Below, in pieces: positions 27,440-37,148 of a stretch of DNA of 64,000 bases. A program made the translations under genes and the position numbers. The notes beneath the pieces are model-generated. The model worked only from the letters and a program-made list of their open reading frames with translations. It had not been told where the DNA came from and did no database searches. Numbering within the stretch: position 1 is the first letter of the stretch; each line of letters opens with the position of its first letter. Origin of the DNA: Bradyrhizobium sp. NDS-1 (GTDB lineage Bacteria; Pseudomonadota; Alphaproteobacteria; Rhizobiales; Xanthobacteraceae); NCBI RefSeq assembly GCF_032918005.1, contig NZ_CP136628.1, positions 5,503,501 to 5,567,500 of the forward strand, in the 5' to 3' direction.

Positions 27440-29728
27440 GTGCGCCAGATCATACCACCGCATTGGAAGCAGAGGATCCGGAATTTCTTCCTGGATCTGG
27501 ACGCGCGCATCGACTCCTCGCTGTTCTCCTCGGCCAAGGGCATCCGCGAGCTCTACGAGCGCTACTCGACCTTCATGGACCGCTTCTATGTCGGGCGGTG
27601 GAAGCGCTGGGTATTCATAGAGCCGCTGTCGGAGGCCGCGACCCTCGGCCTCGGCGGCCTGGTCGTGATGCTCACCCTCGCCATTCCCGCCTTCCGCGAG
27701 ACCGCGGACGAGGACTGGCTGAAGAAGTCCGATCTGGCGGTGAGCTTCCTCGACCGCTACGGCAACCCGATCGGCAGCCGCGGCATCAAGCACAACGACT
27801 CGATCCCGCTGGAAGATTTTCCTGACGTGCTGATCAAGGCGACGCTGGCGACCGAAGACCGCCGATTCTACGAGCATTTCGGCATCGACATCGCCGGCAC
27901 CGCGCGCGCGCTCGTCACCAACGCGCAAGCTGGCGGCGTCCGCCAGGGCGGCTCCTCCATCACCCAGCAGCTCGCCAAGAACCTGTTCCTGAGCAACGAG
28001 CGCACCATCGAACGCAAGGTCAACGAGGCCTTCCTCGCGATCTGGCTTGAATGGCGCCTGACCAAGAACGAGATCCTCAAGCTGTATCTGGACCGCGCCT
28101 ATATGGGCGGCGGCACCTTCGGCGTCGACGGCGCGGCGCATTTCTACTTCAACAAATCCGCGCGCGACGTGACGCTGGCGGAAGCGGCGATGCTCGCCGG
28201 CCTGTTCAAGGCGCCGACCAAATACGCGCCCCACATCAACCTGCCTGCGGCGCGCGCCCGCGCCAACGTCGTGCTCGACAATCTCGTCGATGCCGGCTTC
28301 ATGACCGAGGGCCAGGTGTTCGGCGCCCGCCGCAACCCCGCCTTCGCGGTCGACCGCCGCGACGAGGCGTCGCCGAACTATTATCTCGACTACGCCTTCG
28401 ACGAGATGCGCAAGCTGGTCGACACCTTCCCGAAATCCTACACCGAGCGCGTCTTCGTGGTCCGCACCGCGATCGACGCCAACGTGCAGAAGGCGGCCGA
28501 AGACGCGGTCGAGAACCAGCTTCGCCAGTTCGGCCGCGACTATCACGCGACGCAGGCGGCGACCGTGGTGGCTGATCTCGACGGCGGCATCCGCGCCATG
28601 GTCGGCGGCCGCGACTACGGCGCCAGCCAGTTCAACCGCGCCACCGACGCCTATCGCCAGCCCGGCTCCTCGTTCAAGCCTTACGTCTACACCACCGCGC
28701 TGCTGAACGGTTACACGCCGAACTCGATCGTGGTCGACGGCCCGGTCTGCATCGGCAATTGGTGCCCGCAGAATTATGGCCATTCCTATTCCGGCTCGGT
28801 GACGCTGACGCAGGCGATCACGCGCTCGATCAACGTCGTGCCGGTGAAGCTGTCGATCGAGATCGGCCGGAAGAACGAGCCGAAGACGCAGAACCCCGCC
28901 AAGGTCGGCCGCGCCAAGATCGTCGAGGTCGCGCGCCGGTTCGGGCTCAAGGCGCCGCTGCCCGACACGCCGTCGCTGCCGATCGGCTCGGACGAAGTCA
29001 CCGTGCTCGAGCACGCCGTGGCCTACGCGACGTTTCCGAACCGCGGCAAGGCCGTGACGCCGCACGCCGTGCTGGAGGTGCGCACCGGCGCCGGCGATCC
29101 GGTCTGGCGCTGGGACCGCGACGGGCCGAAGCCGCGGCAGGCGATCCCCGCCTCCGTTGCCGCCGACATGGCCGGCATGATGAGCCACGTCGTCAGCGAA
29201 GGCACCGCGCGCCGCGCAGCCCTCGACGGCATTCCGACCGCGGGCAAGACCGGCACCACCAACGCGTATCGCGACGCCTGGTTCGTCGGCTACACCGGCA
29301 ATTTCACCTGCGCGGTGTGGTACGGCAACGACGACTATTCGCCGACCAACCGCATGACCGGCGGCTCGCTGCCGGCGCAGACCTGGCACGACATCATGCT
29401 CGCGGCGCATCAGGGCATCGAGGTCCGGGAGATCCCCGGCATCGGCATGGGCCAGAAGCTGCCGCCGCAGCATGTCAGCAACGCGCAGGCCAATGCGGCG
29501 CCGAAGATCCTGGAGACCAAGCCGGGTCCGCCGCCGGTACTGACCAAGCGCGGCGCCGACATCCTGGTGCGCGTCGAGAAGCTGCTGGATGACGCAGCCA
29601 AGTCTGCAAGGAAATCGGCGGATGCCGACACCAAGCCGGCCGGGCCGTCCTCGGCGGCGAGCGCGCTCGCCTTCCCGCAGAATTATGCGGAAGAGAATGC
29701 CAACGTGTCCGTCCCGCGCAAGAACTGA
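27440..29728 (+). CDS. class A penicillin-binding protein (PBP1a-like transglycosylase/transpeptidase)
   Basis: Bifunctional peptidoglycan synthase of 762 residues. A cytoplasmic N-terminus and one transmembrane helix (about 65-85) precede the glycosyltransferase domain (catalytic Glu139 in ATEDRRFYEHFGID; GGSSITQQLAKNL). The transpeptidase domain has Ser410 in PGSSFKP, the SIN triad in TRSINVVPVK and KTGTT with Lys603. The Ala/Lys-rich tail is disordered. A stop codon immediately precedes the GTG at 27440 in frame, so this is the earliest possible start. Two small envelope proteins follow on the same strand. Confidence 0.94.
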   Translation: MRQIIPPHWKQRIRNFFLDLDARIDSSLFSSAKGIRELYERYSTFMDRFYVGRWKRWVFIEPLSEAATLGLGGLVVMLTLAIPAFRETADEDWLKKSDLAVSFLDRYGNPIGSRGIKHNDSIPLEDFPDVLIKATLATEDRRFYEHFGIDIAGTARALVTNAQAGGVRQGGSSITQQLAKNLFLSNERTIERKVNEAFLAIWLEWRLTKNEILKLYLDRAYMGGGTFGVDGAAHFYFNKSARDVTLAEAAMLAGLFKAPTKYAPHINLPAARARANVVLDNLVDAGFMTEGQVFGARRNPAFAVDRRDEASPNYYLDYAFDEMRKLVDTFPKSYTERVFVVRTAIDANVQKAAEDAVENQLRQFGRDYHATQAATVVADLDGGIRAMVGGRDYGASQFNRATDAYRQPGSSFKPYVYTTALLNGYTPNSIVVDGPVCIGNWCPQNYGHSYSGSVTLTQAITRSINVVPVKLSIEIGRKNEPKTQNPAKVGRAKIVEVARRFGLKAPLPDTPSLPIGSDEVTVLEHAVAYATFPNRGKAVTPHAVLEVRTGAGDPVWRWDRDGPKPRQAIPASVAADMAGMMSHVVSEGTARRAALDGIPTAGKTGTTNAYRDAWFVGYTGNFTCAVWYGNDDYSPTNRMTGGSLPAQTWHDIMLAAHQGIEVREIPGIGMGQKLPPQHVSNAQANAAPKILETKPGPPPVLTKRGADILVRVEKLLDDAAKSARKSADADTKPAGPSSAASALAFPQNYAEENANVSVPRKN

Positions 29729-29737
29729 TCGAAACAA

Positions 29738-30316
29738 GTGCGGCTGATCCTGATCACATTGACGGCCCTCCTGCTCGCGACCGTGGTCGGCGTCGGCGCG
29801 ACCTGGATGACGACGACGCGAGGCACCGAGATCGGCGCGCTGACGATCGGCGCCTGGACCGCGCGGCCGCGCACCGGCACCGCAGACGTCGATCCCTATT
29901 CGCGCGCCACCATCGTGCGCAACGGCGAGCTGCCGATCGGCACCGGCGACGGCGTCGCCTTCACCGCCACCACTGACGACAAGAAGAAGGCGCTCGACGG
30001 CCGCTGCGACGTCGTCGTTTCCGGCGTGACGCCGCCGGCGCGGTTCTGGACGCTGACGCTCTACGACCGCAAGGGCCACCTCGTCGCCAATTCACTCCAG
30101 CGCTACGGCTTCACCAGCCAGGAGATCGTGCGGCAGTCCGACGGTTCGTTCGAAATCCGCATCGCTTCGCGCTCGCGCGCCGGCAATTGGCTGCCGACCG
30201 GCGGCATCGAGCGCTACGCACTCATGCTGCGCCTCTACGACACCCCCGTTGGCGTTGCGACGCGCACCCAGCGCGATGCGCCGATGCCCAGCATCACGAC
30301 GGCGGGCTGCTCATGA
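29738..30316 (+). CDS. DUF1214 domain envelope protein
   Basis: 192-residue protein with an N-terminal signal anchor (LILITLTALLLATVVGVGAT) and a beta-rich extracytoplasmic domain with ARFWTLTLYDRKGHLVANSL, typical of DUF1214. The start is a GTG at 29738, 9 bases after the PBP stop, and the stop overlaps the next ATG (ATGA). DUF1214 and DUF1254 often occur together, as a fused protein or as adjacent genes; here they are split in two. Function unknown. Confidence 0.85.
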   Translation: MRLILITLTALLLATVVGVGATWMTTTRGTEIGALTIGAWTARPRTGTADVDPYSRATIVRNGELPIGTGDGVAFTATTDDKKKALDGRCDVVVSGVTPPARFWTLTLYDRKGHLVANSLQRYGFTSQEIVRQSDGSFEIRIASRSRAGNWLPTGGIERYALMLRLYDTPVGVATRTQRDAPMPSITTAGCS

Positions 30317-30897
30317 TCCGCCTGCTGTTCACCATCATCGCCGGCATCGTTCTGGGCCTCGTCGTCCATCTCGTCAGCGTGCTGGCGCTGCCGCGGATCG
30401 CGACGCAGGATGCCTATTCGCGGTTGACGCCGATGACGAAGCTCAACGGCGTCAGCCAGCTTCCCCTCGCCGATCCCAACACCTCGCCAATGCCGTTCAT
30501 GGATCCGGCCTTCGCGCTGGCGATCTGCCGCTATGATCTGACGAACGGGCCGATCAAGCTGACGGTGCCGGTGAGCCAGGCCTATACCTCGGTGTCGTTC
30601 TACACCCGCAACGAGATCGCCTATTACGCCATCAACGACCGCTCGGCGGGCCGCAAGGTGATCGAACTCGACCTGATGACGGAAGCGCAGCACAGCGAGC
30701 TGCCCGAGGACGAAGAGGTCACCGCGGCCGACCGACTGATCATCGATTCCCCCTCGACCACCGGCCTGATCGTGATGAAGGCGCTCGCCCCCGAGCCCGG
30801 CCTGATGCCGCAGGCGCAGGCGACGCTTGCAGCCGCGAGCTGCGGACCACAGACCGATCAGCCCGCCAAGGCCGAGGCGCCGCGTGGCCGGCGCTGA
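30313..30897 (+). CDS. DUF1254 domain envelope protein
   Basis: 194-residue partner of the DUF1214 protein. Its ATG at 30313 overlaps that gene's stop. The signal anchor is MIRLLFTIIAGIVLGLVVHL, and the following block PVSQAYTSVSFYTRNEIAYY matches DUF1254 proteins. The two products probably act together in the envelope. The tail is Ala/Lys-rich and probably disordered. Confidence 0.85.
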   Translation: MIRLLFTIIAGIVLGLVVHLVSVLALPRIATQDAYSRLTPMTKLNGVSQLPLADPNTSPMPFMDPAFALAICRYDLTNGPIKLTVPVSQAYTSVSFYTRNEIAYYAINDRSAGRKVIELDLMTEAQHSELPEDEEVTAADRLIIDSPSTTGLIVMKALAPEPGLMPQAQATLAAASCGPQTDQPAKAEAPRGRR

Positions 30898-30919
30898 GGC
30901 GCGGCCGTTTCGCCAGCCT

Positions 30920-30975
30920 CATAACAAAAAGTGCGAAAACAACCCCATGCACAGTAGCGGGGCCATTGAAATCAT
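30920..30975. repeat. possible dispersed intergenic repeat fragment
   Basis: The segment containing GCGAAAACAACCCCATGCAC (30933-30952) resembles, from memory, a short sequence recurring between genes in many Bradyrhizobium genomes. Within this window it occurs once, so the call rests on recollection only. It sits in the 188-bp gap between two convergent units. Confidence 0.35.
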
Positions 30976-31085
30976 TGGGGTCTTCAGTCGTCGGTGACGA
31001 CACGATGGCTCGCAATGACGCTGCTTTGACAGGGCGGGCAAAACACCCGCAGAACGGCATCATCGCGAGGAACGGTCCTCCCCGG

Positions 31086-31856
31086 TCAATGAATGATCTG
31101 GCCGAGAAAATCCCTCGCCCGTTCCGTGCGTGGCGCGCGGAAGAAGGTTTCGGGATCGGCTTCCTCGACAATCGCCCCGCGGTCCATGAAAACCACGCGG
31201 TCCGCGACTTCGCGGGCGAAGCCCATCTCGTGCGTGACGCAGACCATGGTCATGCCGTCCCGCGCGAGCTCCACCATGATGTCGAGCACCTCCTTGACCA
31301 TCTCGGGGTCGAGCGCGGACGTCGGCTCGTCGAACAGCATGATCTTCGGCTGCATGCAGAGGGCGCGCGCGATGGCGACACGCTGCTGCTGGCCGCCGGA
31401 CAGCTGTCCCGGATATTTGTTCGCCTGATCGTGGATGCGCACCTTGCGCAGGAAACCCTGCGCGCGCTCGTGCGCCTGCGCGCGTGACAGGCCGCGCACC
31501 TTCATCGGCGCCAGCATGCAATTCTCGACGATCGAGAGATGCGGAAACAGGTTGAAGCTCTGGAACACCATGCCGACCTCGCGGCGGACGGTGTTGATGT
31601 CCCCCATCCGGTCCGTCAGCTCGACGCCGTCGACGACGATCCGGCCGGAATCATGCGTCTCGATATGGTTGATGCAGCGGATCAGCGTCGACTTGCCCGA
31701 ACCCGACGGACCGCAAAGCACGATCTTCTCACCTGCCCTCACACTGAGATTGATGTCATTCAGGGCCGTGAAGCGGCCGAACCGCTTCACCACCCCCTCC
31801 ACGGCGACGATGGCCTGCGGTCGGCCCGTCTCGCCCACGGCGGTCTGCTGAACCAT
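31086..31856 (-). CDS. polar amino acid ABC transporter ATP-binding protein
   Basis: ATPase of a GltL/GlnQ-type importer, about 256 residues. It has Walker [11 protein letters not shown]-loop [12 protein letters not shown], signature LSGGQQQR, Walker [14 protein letters not shown] and switch histidine VTHEMGF. I prefer the ATG at 31856 because GGGAGA sits at good spacing upstream. An ATG at 31898 overlapping the permease stop (ATGA) is the alternative and would add 14 residues. Last gene of the aminotransferase-led importer operon. Confidence 0.92.
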   Translation of the reverse strand: MVQQTAVGETGRPQAIVAVEGVVKRFGRFTALNDINLSVRAGEKIVLCGPSGSGKSTLIRCINHIETHDSGRIVVDGVELTDRMGDINTVRREVGMVFQSFNLFPHLSIVENCMLAPMKVRGLSRAQAHERAQGFLRKVRIHDQANKYPGQLSGGQQQRVAIARALCMQPKIMLFDEPTSALDPEMVKEVLDIMVELARDGMTMVCVTHEMGFAREVADRVVFMDRGAIVEEADPETFFRAPRTERARDFLGQIIH

Positions 31857-31894
31857 TTTCGTCTCCCAGGGGACAGGATGTCTCGCAACGTTGC

Positions 31895-32590
31895 TCATTG
31901 GCGCGTTCCGGCAATCGCATAGCGCTTGCGCAGCAGCGCAACACCTTGCGAAGCCGCCGAGCTGATCGCGAGGTAGACCACGACGATCACGAGGTACATC
32001 TCGACGAGGCGGCCATTGAGCTGCGCCAGCTTCGAGGCTGCGCCGAGCAGATCGGTGAGCGAGAGCACGTAGACCAGCGACGTGTCCTGGAACAGGATGA
32101 TGGTCTGGCTCAGGATGATCGGGCTCGCCACGCGGAGCACTTGCGGCATGATCACGCTGCGATAGGTCTCGAAGGTGGACAATGCGAGCGCCTGGCATGC
32201 CTCGAACTGCCCGCGGTTCACGGCGCGCAGGCCGACGCGGATGATCTCCGAATAATAGGCCGCCTCGAACAGGCCGAAGGTGATGAAGGCCGTCCAGGTC
32301 GCGCCGATCGGGACCGGCCGCCCGCTTCCGCTGAGATGGCCAAGCACGATCGGCACCAGGAAGAAGAACCAGAACAGGACGAGGATCAGCGGGATCGAGC
32401 GGACCAGGGCGATGTAGCCGCGCACGATCTTTGCGATCACCGGCACCTCGAAGTGCTGCAGCAGTGCAAAGCAGGTGCCCAGGACCATGCCGACCACGAA
32501 GGCGACTGCGGTCAGCGCCAACGAAAACAGCAATCCGGACCAGAGATAGGGCCACGCCTGCAGAACGATCGAGAAATCGAGACTGTTCAT
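31895..32590 (-). CDS. polar amino acid ABC transporter permease (GltK-like)
   Basis: Inner-membrane permease of 231 residues with about five helices. The HisM/GltK-type signature block is [29 protein letters not shown], in the EAA loop that contacts the ATPase. Its ATG overlaps the stop of the upstream permease gene by four bases, as expected for a heteromeric permease pair. Confidence 0.92.
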   Translation of the reverse strand: MNSLDFSIVLQAWPYLWSGLLFSLALTAVAFVVGMVLGTCFALLQHFEVPVIAKIVRGYIALVRSIPLILVLFWFFFLVPIVLGHLSGSGRPVPIGATWTAFITFGLFEAAYYSEIIRVGLRAVNRGQFEACQALALSTFETYRSVIMPQVLRVASPIILSQTIILFQDTSLVYVLSLTDLLGAASKLAQLNGRLVEMYLVIVVVYLAISSAASQGVALLRKRYAIAGTRQ

Positions 32591-33381
32591 TTCGCGATCT
32601 CCATTTCCGCAGGCAACGAGCCGGCCTGTTGAATATCCTCGGCGAGGTTCGGCGCGATATCATCGTGTGTCCGCGCCGTGCCGGGGATGCGCACGGCCCG
32701 GTCGATCAGCGCCATCCCCTGATACGCAATCAGCGCCAGCGCGAGGTAGATCAGCGTCGCAGCGCCGAACGCCGTGAAGGTCTGGAACGTCGCTTCGCTG
32801 ATCTGGCGCGCCTGGGCCGTGAGCTCCATCAGCCCGATCGTGAGCGCGACCGAGGTGTTCTTGTAGATGCCCATCACCTCGCTCGTCAGGCTCGGCACGA
32901 TCAAGCGCAGTGCCTGCGGCACGATGATGTGGCGATAGGTCAGATATGAGCTGAGCCCGAGCGCGCTCGCCGCCTCGGTCTGTCCTTTCGGCAGGGCCTC
33001 GATCCCCGCACGGACCTGCTCGGCGATCCGGGCCGCGGTGTAGAGCCCGAGACAAATGAGCGCCGGAAAGAACGATCCCCAGGGCGGCGGAATCTGCTTG
33101 ATCGCGTTTCCAAGCGTCGTGGGAAGGATCTCCGGCAGGACGAAGTACCAGAGGAACATCTGCACCAGGACCGGGATGTTGCGGAAGATCTCGACATAGA
33201 GCCGCGCAAGCGCCGCAACCGCTCGGTTCTGCACGGTGCGGCCGATGCCGACGACGATTCCGACCGCAAAGGCAATCCACCAGCCGAAGAACGCCAGTGC
33301 CAGGGTCCAGCCGAGGCCCGACAACAGCCAGTCGATGTAGCGCTGGCCATCTGCCGTCGGTTCAAAAAGCACTGCGAACAT
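32587..33381 (-). CDS. polar amino acid ABC transporter permease (GltJ-like)
   Basis: Second permease, 264 residues from the ATG at 33381 ([12 protein letters not shown]). It has the EAA-loop block [22 protein letters not shown] and [20 protein letters not shown], typical of GltJ. The upstream part of the open frame is arginine-rich and not convincing. It lies 65 bases after the binding-protein gene. Confidence 0.92.
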   Translation of the reverse strand: MFAVLFEPTADGQRYIDWLLSGLGWTLALAFFGWWIAFAVGIVVGIGRTVQNRAVAALARLYVEIFRNIPVLVQMFLWYFVLPEILPTTLGNAIKQIPPPWGSFFPALICLGLYTAARIAEQVRAGIEALPKGQTEAASALGLSSYLTYRHIIVPQALRLIVPSLTSEVMGIYKNTSVALTIGLMELTAQARQISEATFQTFTAFGAATLIYLALALIAYQGMALIDRAVRIPGTARTHDDIAPNLAEDIQQAGSLPAEMEIAK

Positions 33382-33446
33382 GGCCAACCTCGAAGCTTTC
33401 GGATGCGAGAGAGGGTCAGCGTGCGACGGACATTCCTGTTCTCCGG

Positions 33447-34349
33447 CTAATCGACCGCGTCGCTGGGATGGGCGATCCGCTGCTGCAGTTCGTCCGTCAG
33501 CGGGAAAGCGAGGTTCTCGCCCTTGGGCGGAATCGCCCGCGTGAACCATTTGGCGTAAGTCTTTTCAAACTGGCCAGAGGCCATCTGCTTCGACAGAACG
33601 TCGTCAACGAGCGCCTTGAAGGGCGCATCGCCCTTCGTGAACATCAGGCCATAATAGATCTTGGCGTAGCCCTCGGGGAGAAAGATCAGCGCATCCGGTT
33701 TCGGAGCCGCGGCCTTGAGGCCGGCGAGAAGGATATCGTCTTCCATGAAGGCGGCCGCGCGGCCGGTATTCAGCATCAGGAAGGATTCGGCGTGGTCTTT
33801 CGCCTGGACGATATTGAAGCCGAGCTGCTCCTTTGCGTTTACGCCTTGCGCGAAGCCGACGGCATTGGAGCCCTGGGTCACGACGATGGTCTTGCCCTTG
33901 AGATCGCCCGCCGTCTTCAGGCCGCTATCCGCCTTGACCAGCCAGCGCGGCTGGCTGACGAAGGTGGCGACCGAGAACGAGACCTGCTCCTGCCGCTTCC
34001 TGTCGTTCGCCGTGCCGCCGCACTCGATGTCGATAGTGCCGCTTTGAATGAGGGGGATCCGGTTGGACGAGTTCACCGGCGTATATTTGACGGCGAGATT
34101 GGGCAGGTTCAGCTCCGTCTTGACCCTCTCGACGATCGCGGCGCAGAGGTCCATCGAGAAGCCGATCGGCTTTTGATCGGGACCGAGATAGGAGAACGGA
34201 ATGGACGCCTCGCGATGACCGATGGTGATGGCCCCGCTCGACTTGATCCTGGCGAGCGTGGGACTGTCGGCCGCGATCGACGGCGCAGCGAAGGTGGCGG
34301 CGGCCGCAAGGCCGGACAGAACGCCCCAGACACGTGCAAAACCAGTCAT
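33447..34349 (-). CDS. amino acid ABC transporter periplasmic substrate-binding protein
   Basis: GltI/HisJ-family receptor of 300 residues. It has a signal peptide of about 27 residues ending in APSIAA and two lobes. The family blocks are PFSYLGPDQKPIGFSMDLC and IPLIQSGTIDIECGGTANDR. The ATG at 34349 has a GGGGAG ribosome site at proper spacing; an ATG two codons earlier is too close to it. Likely ligands are acidic or polar amino acids. It lies 25 bases after the aminotransferase gene. Confidence 0.92.
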   Translation of the reverse strand: MTGFARVWGVLSGLAAAATFAAPSIAADSPTLARIKSSGAITIGHREASIPFSYLGPDQKPIGFSMDLCAAIVERVKTELNLPNLAVKYTPVNSSNRIPLIQSGTIDIECGGTANDRKRQEQVSFSVATFVSQPRWLVKADSGLKTAGDLKGKTIVVTQGSNAVGFAQGVNAKEQLGFNIVQAKDHAESFLMLNTGRAAAFMEDDILLAGLKAAAPKPDALIFLPEGYAKIYYGLMFTKGDAPFKALVDDVLSKQMASGQFEKTYAKWFTRAIPPKGENLAFPLTDELQQRIAHPSDAVD

Positions 34350-34374
34350 GTGCATCTCCCCTCTGAAATACAGT

Positions 34375-35535
34375 CTAGGCGGCCCTGAATGACGGCTTCA
34401 CGCCGCGCCGCCTGATGACGTCGATCAGACGATCGACGTCGGCGAAATCATTGAACATCCCGAACGACACGCGAATGCCGTCGCGCTCCGGCGACACGCG
34501 AATGCCGTTCTCTTCGAAATGGCCGAGCCATTCGGCGGCAGGGAGCGCGATGACGTAGATGTGCGGCGCGCGGTGCCGCCGCTCGCGGGGACCGACGAGG
34601 CGAATATCCAGCGTGTCGAGGCCGGCGATGAGATGATCGCCGAGATCGAGACAATGGTTCTGAATGTTCCGCACGCCCAGGGCTTCGATCATGTCGAGTG
34701 AGGCGCCGAGCGCGTGGATCGCCGGAAGATTGAAGTTGCCGAGCTCGAAGCGACGCGCGCTGGCGGCAAGCTCCAGTTTGTCGGGCCGGGCGATCAGATC
34801 GGCCGGGACCTCGGCAAGCCCGGCGGCGGCGAGATAAGCGGGCGCGAGCTCGGTACTCGACTTGTCCCAGACCAGCAGGCCAAGCCCCTGCGGCACGAGC
34901 AGGCCCTTGTGACTGCCCGACCCGATGAAGGTCGCGCGCATCGCCCTCGCGTCGATCGGCGCGACGCCGATCGCCTGCATCACGTCGACGACGAAATAGA
35001 GCCCCTTCTCCGCGCAGAGCGCGCCGACGCTTTCGACGTCGAAACGATGACCGGCGTGGAAGGTCACCTGCGACATCGAGATCGCCCGGGTCTTCTCGCC
35101 AATATGCGGACGAAGGCTGTCTGCGTTCACGACCTCCGTCATCGGCGCAAAATCGACCGTCACGCCCTTGCGCCTGAGATTGAGGAACGCATAGGCGTTG
35201 TTGGGATGATCGCCGTGGATCATCAGCACCTTGTCGCCAGCGCGCAGAGGCAGCGCGTTGGCGGCGATGTTCATGCTTTCCGAGGTGTTCTTGGTGAAGG
35301 CGACCTCATCGCCCGTCACGCCGAGAAACCGCGCCAGCTTCTCGCGGGTCTGCTCGACACGGTCGAGCCAGACGCTTTTCGGGCCGGCCGTCTCAAGACC
35401 CTCGCGGAGGAAAAGATCGATCGCCGCCTTGACCGGCCGCGCGAGCGGGGCCTGGAAGCCGGAGTCGAGATAGGTGATACGCTCGACGGCCGGAAATTCC
35501 TTCCGCACGGCATCGACGTCGTAATGGCGAGACAT
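34375..35535 (-). CDS. class V aminotransferase (PLP enzyme, cysteine-desulfurase fold)
   Basis: 386-residue PLP-dependent enzyme and first gene of the importer operon. It has the fold-type I layout: ITYLDSGFQAPLARPV near the N-terminus, PLP-phosphate contacts around NTSESMNIAAN, VVDVMQAIGV with the pyridine-binding Asp, and the Schiff-base lysine in GSGSHKGLL. It resembles isopenicillin-N epimerase/selenocysteine lyase-like proteins more than IscS, as no catalytic cysteine loop is evident. The ATG at 35535 (MSRHYDVDAV) is the natural start. Its position suggests it acts on the imported amino acid, by transamination, racemisation or lyase chemistry. Confidence 0.85.
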   Translation of the reverse strand: MSRHYDVDAVRKEFPAVERITYLDSGFQAPLARPVKAAIDLFLREGLETAGPKSVWLDRVEQTREKLARFLGVTGDEVAFTKNTSESMNIAANALPLRAGDKVLMIHGDHPNNAYAFLNLRRKGVTVDFAPMTEVVNADSLRPHIGEKTRAISMSQVTFHAGHRFDVESVGALCAEKGLYFVVDVMQAIGVAPIDARAMRATFIGSGSHKGLLVPQGLGLLVWDKSSTELAPAYLAAAGLAEVPADLIARPDKLELAASARRFELGNFNLPAIHALGASLDMIEALGVRNIQNHCLDLGDHLIAGLDTLDIRLVGPRERRHRAPHIYVIALPAAEWLGHFEENGIRVSPERDGIRVSFGMFNDFADVDRLIDVIRRRGVKPSFRAA

Positions 35536-35647
35536 CCCGTTCTCCCTATGAGCGCGCCCGGAGCCGTGGACGCACTGCACAAATCCCGATCACCTGTCGG
35601 CAACGCCAACGATATGAGCAATCCGGACGAACGGTCGAGATCAATTT

Positions 35648-35680
35648 TCATATTTCAATAGTATTTATTCCGAAAAATGA
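35648..35680. promoter_or_regulatory. candidate IclR-type operator in the divergent promoter
   Basis: TCATATTTC (35648-35656) and GAAAAATGA (35672-35680) form inverted arms matching at 8 of 9 positions across 15 bases. The site lies in an AT-rich stretch between the aminotransferase operon and the divergent IclR gene. It would let one regulator control both directions. Binding is inferred from position and symmetry. Confidence 0.4.
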
Positions 35681-35713
35681 TAATTATATGACTCCGAGGG
35701 AGGACGGATACAG

Positions 35714-36514
35714 ATGCCGGAGATCAATGCCGATGGACCGCTCGACCGGGCATTCGCCATCGTGGGTCACGTCGCCGGCCAGGTCAGAGCGGTCTCGGTC
35801 GCGGAGATCGCCAGCGCGCTGGCCCTCCCTCTGCCGACCGCGCATCGCCTGATCGGCAATCTCGAGCAGCGCGGGCTTCTGCAGAAGGCGTTGGGAACCA
35901 AGCGCTACGTGGTCGGCAATCAACTGGTCACGCTGTCGGCCAAGGTCATCGGCGCGGCCTTCCGCACCGCGCGCCGGCACGCCGTGCTGCGCGCTGTCGC
36001 GGCCGAGATCGGCGAGCAATGCGAGATCGGCGTGGTGCGGGACAATGTCGTGGCCTATGTCGACAGTGTCCGCGTGTCGCAACCGCAGGGGCTGCAATTC
36101 AATCCGGGCCAGGCGGCGCCGCTGCACTGCACCTCGACCGGCAAGATCTATATGAGCCGGCTGCCGGAGCGGGCGCGCGAAAAGCTGTGCCGCGCACTTG
36201 TACTCACTAAGTACACGGAGACCACCATCGTCGACGTCGAAGGTCTGATGAAGGTCCTCGACGAGACCCGCAAGCGCGGCTGGGCCAAGACCAACGAGGA
36301 ATATGTGCGAGGGGTGGTCGGCTGCGCCGTGCCCATCCTGTCTCAGGACCGCGAACTGATCGCCTGTCTCGGCGTCTCCGTTCCCCTGGCCCGCGTGAGC
36401 TTCGCCGAGCTGGACCGCTTCATCGCGCCTCTTCAGAAGGCCGCCGCGCTGCTGTCGGAAACCATCCTTCAGGCTGACGAGGACGGTGCGGGCGATGGAT
36501 CTGAGAAGCTCTAG
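35714..36514 (+). CDS. IclR-family transcriptional regulator
   Basis: 266-residue regulator with an N-terminal winged helix (about 10-70; VSVAEIASALALPLPTAHRL) and a C-terminal GAF-like effector domain. The family motif CTSTGKIYMSRLPERARE (residues 137-154) sits in the effector domain. It is divergent from the aminotransferase/ABC operon, which is its likely target, with itself as a second target. Confidence 0.92.
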   Translation: MPEINADGPLDRAFAIVGHVAGQVRAVSVAEIASALALPLPTAHRLIGNLEQRGLLQKALGTKRYVVGNQLVTLSAKVIGAAFRTARRHAVLRAVAAEIGEQCEIGVVRDNVVAYVDSVRVSQPQGLQFNPGQAAPLHCTSTGKIYMSRLPERAREKLCRALVLTKYTETTIVDVEGLMKVLDETRKRGWAKTNEEYVRGVVGCAVPILSQDRELIACLGVSVPLARVSFAELDRFIAPLQKAAALLSETILQADEDGAGDGSEKL

Positions 36515-36600
36515 TCCTGCATCGCCCGCAGCCCAGATCGCACCCGACAAGTCGCAGCTTTCCGATTGGCCGTACTTCCCCTCGCACAAGGAGGCATCGC

Positions 36601-36669
36601 GTGGCGGCAACCAGAATCAATTCGACGTTGCGCAAGATCGTTCCTGCGAACCGCATAAGCCTTCGATGA
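36601..36669 (+). CDS. possible 22-codon peptide with a near-ideal ribosome site
   Basis: AAGGAGG at 36588-36594 stands 6 bases before a GTG that opens a 22-codon frame (VAATRINSTLRKIVPANRIS and LR). It lies between the IclR gene and a secreted glycine-rich protein gene. It could be a leader peptide or chance; only the strong ribosome site supports it. Confidence 0.25.
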   Translation: MAATRINSTLRKIVPANRISLR

Positions 36670-36733
36670 ATGTCATCAGGAACGTTTGCGCGCGGCTTTG
36701 ATTGGCGTGTCATCGTCAACCGGAGTTTGAACA

Positions 36734-37051
36734 ATGCGAAAGACAATCTTCTCAGTGGCCATGTGTGCGTTGCTTGCCGGCGCGTCGATCGGTTTCGCCC
36801 ATGCGCAGGCAGGAGGCGGCGCGGGTGGAGCCGGCGGTGCAGGCGCTGGCGCTGGAACTGGAGGAGCCGCCGCCGGCTCGGATGGCGGAACGAGCGGCGC
36901 TGCGGCGGGAACAGGGTCGAGCGGGACGGGTGCGACGGGCGGCACGACCGGATCCGGCGCGAGCACCGGCGGGGGTGCCGCGGGTGCCGCTGGCCAGGGC
37001 GGTCCTCAGACTATCCGTCCCGGCGGCTCCAACGATCCGACCCGACGGTAA
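36734..37051 (+). CDS. secreted glycine-rich protein, 105 aa
   Basis: A clear signal peptide (MRKTIFSVAMCALLAGASIG, cleavage near FAHA-Q) is followed by a low-complexity Gly/Ala/Thr/Ser region of GGA, GTG and AAG triplets. It ends GGPQTIRPGGSNDPTRR. The repeat-like composition suggests a flexible surface or envelope protein. Several overlapping frames are open here because of the composition, but only this one has a signal peptide. Confidence 0.65.
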   Translation: MRKTIFSVAMCALLAGASIGFAHAQAGGGAGGAGGAGAGAGTGGAAAGSDGGTSGAAAGTGSSGTGATGGTTGSGASTGGGAAGAAGQGGPQTIRPGGSNDPTRR

Positions 37052-37148
37052 CAACCTCCTCGCCTCGTGATGTGAGGAAGGGAGCTGCTGGTTTATACCA
37101 GCAGCTTCCCTCGGGGCCGTCGGCCATGCGGCGCGTCACGGGCCAACG

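Noticed and set aside
27266..30079. A 937-codon open frame on the minus strand over the penicillin-binding protein and DUF1214 genes
   Set aside because: It is antisense to genes with clear domains, is rich in Arg, Gly, Val and Ala with no known motif, and reflects the lack of stop codons in GC-rich antisense DNA.
36203..36217. Inverted repeat GTACT/AGTAC around 36203-36217
   Set aside because: It lies inside the IclR coding sequence and is short enough to be chance.
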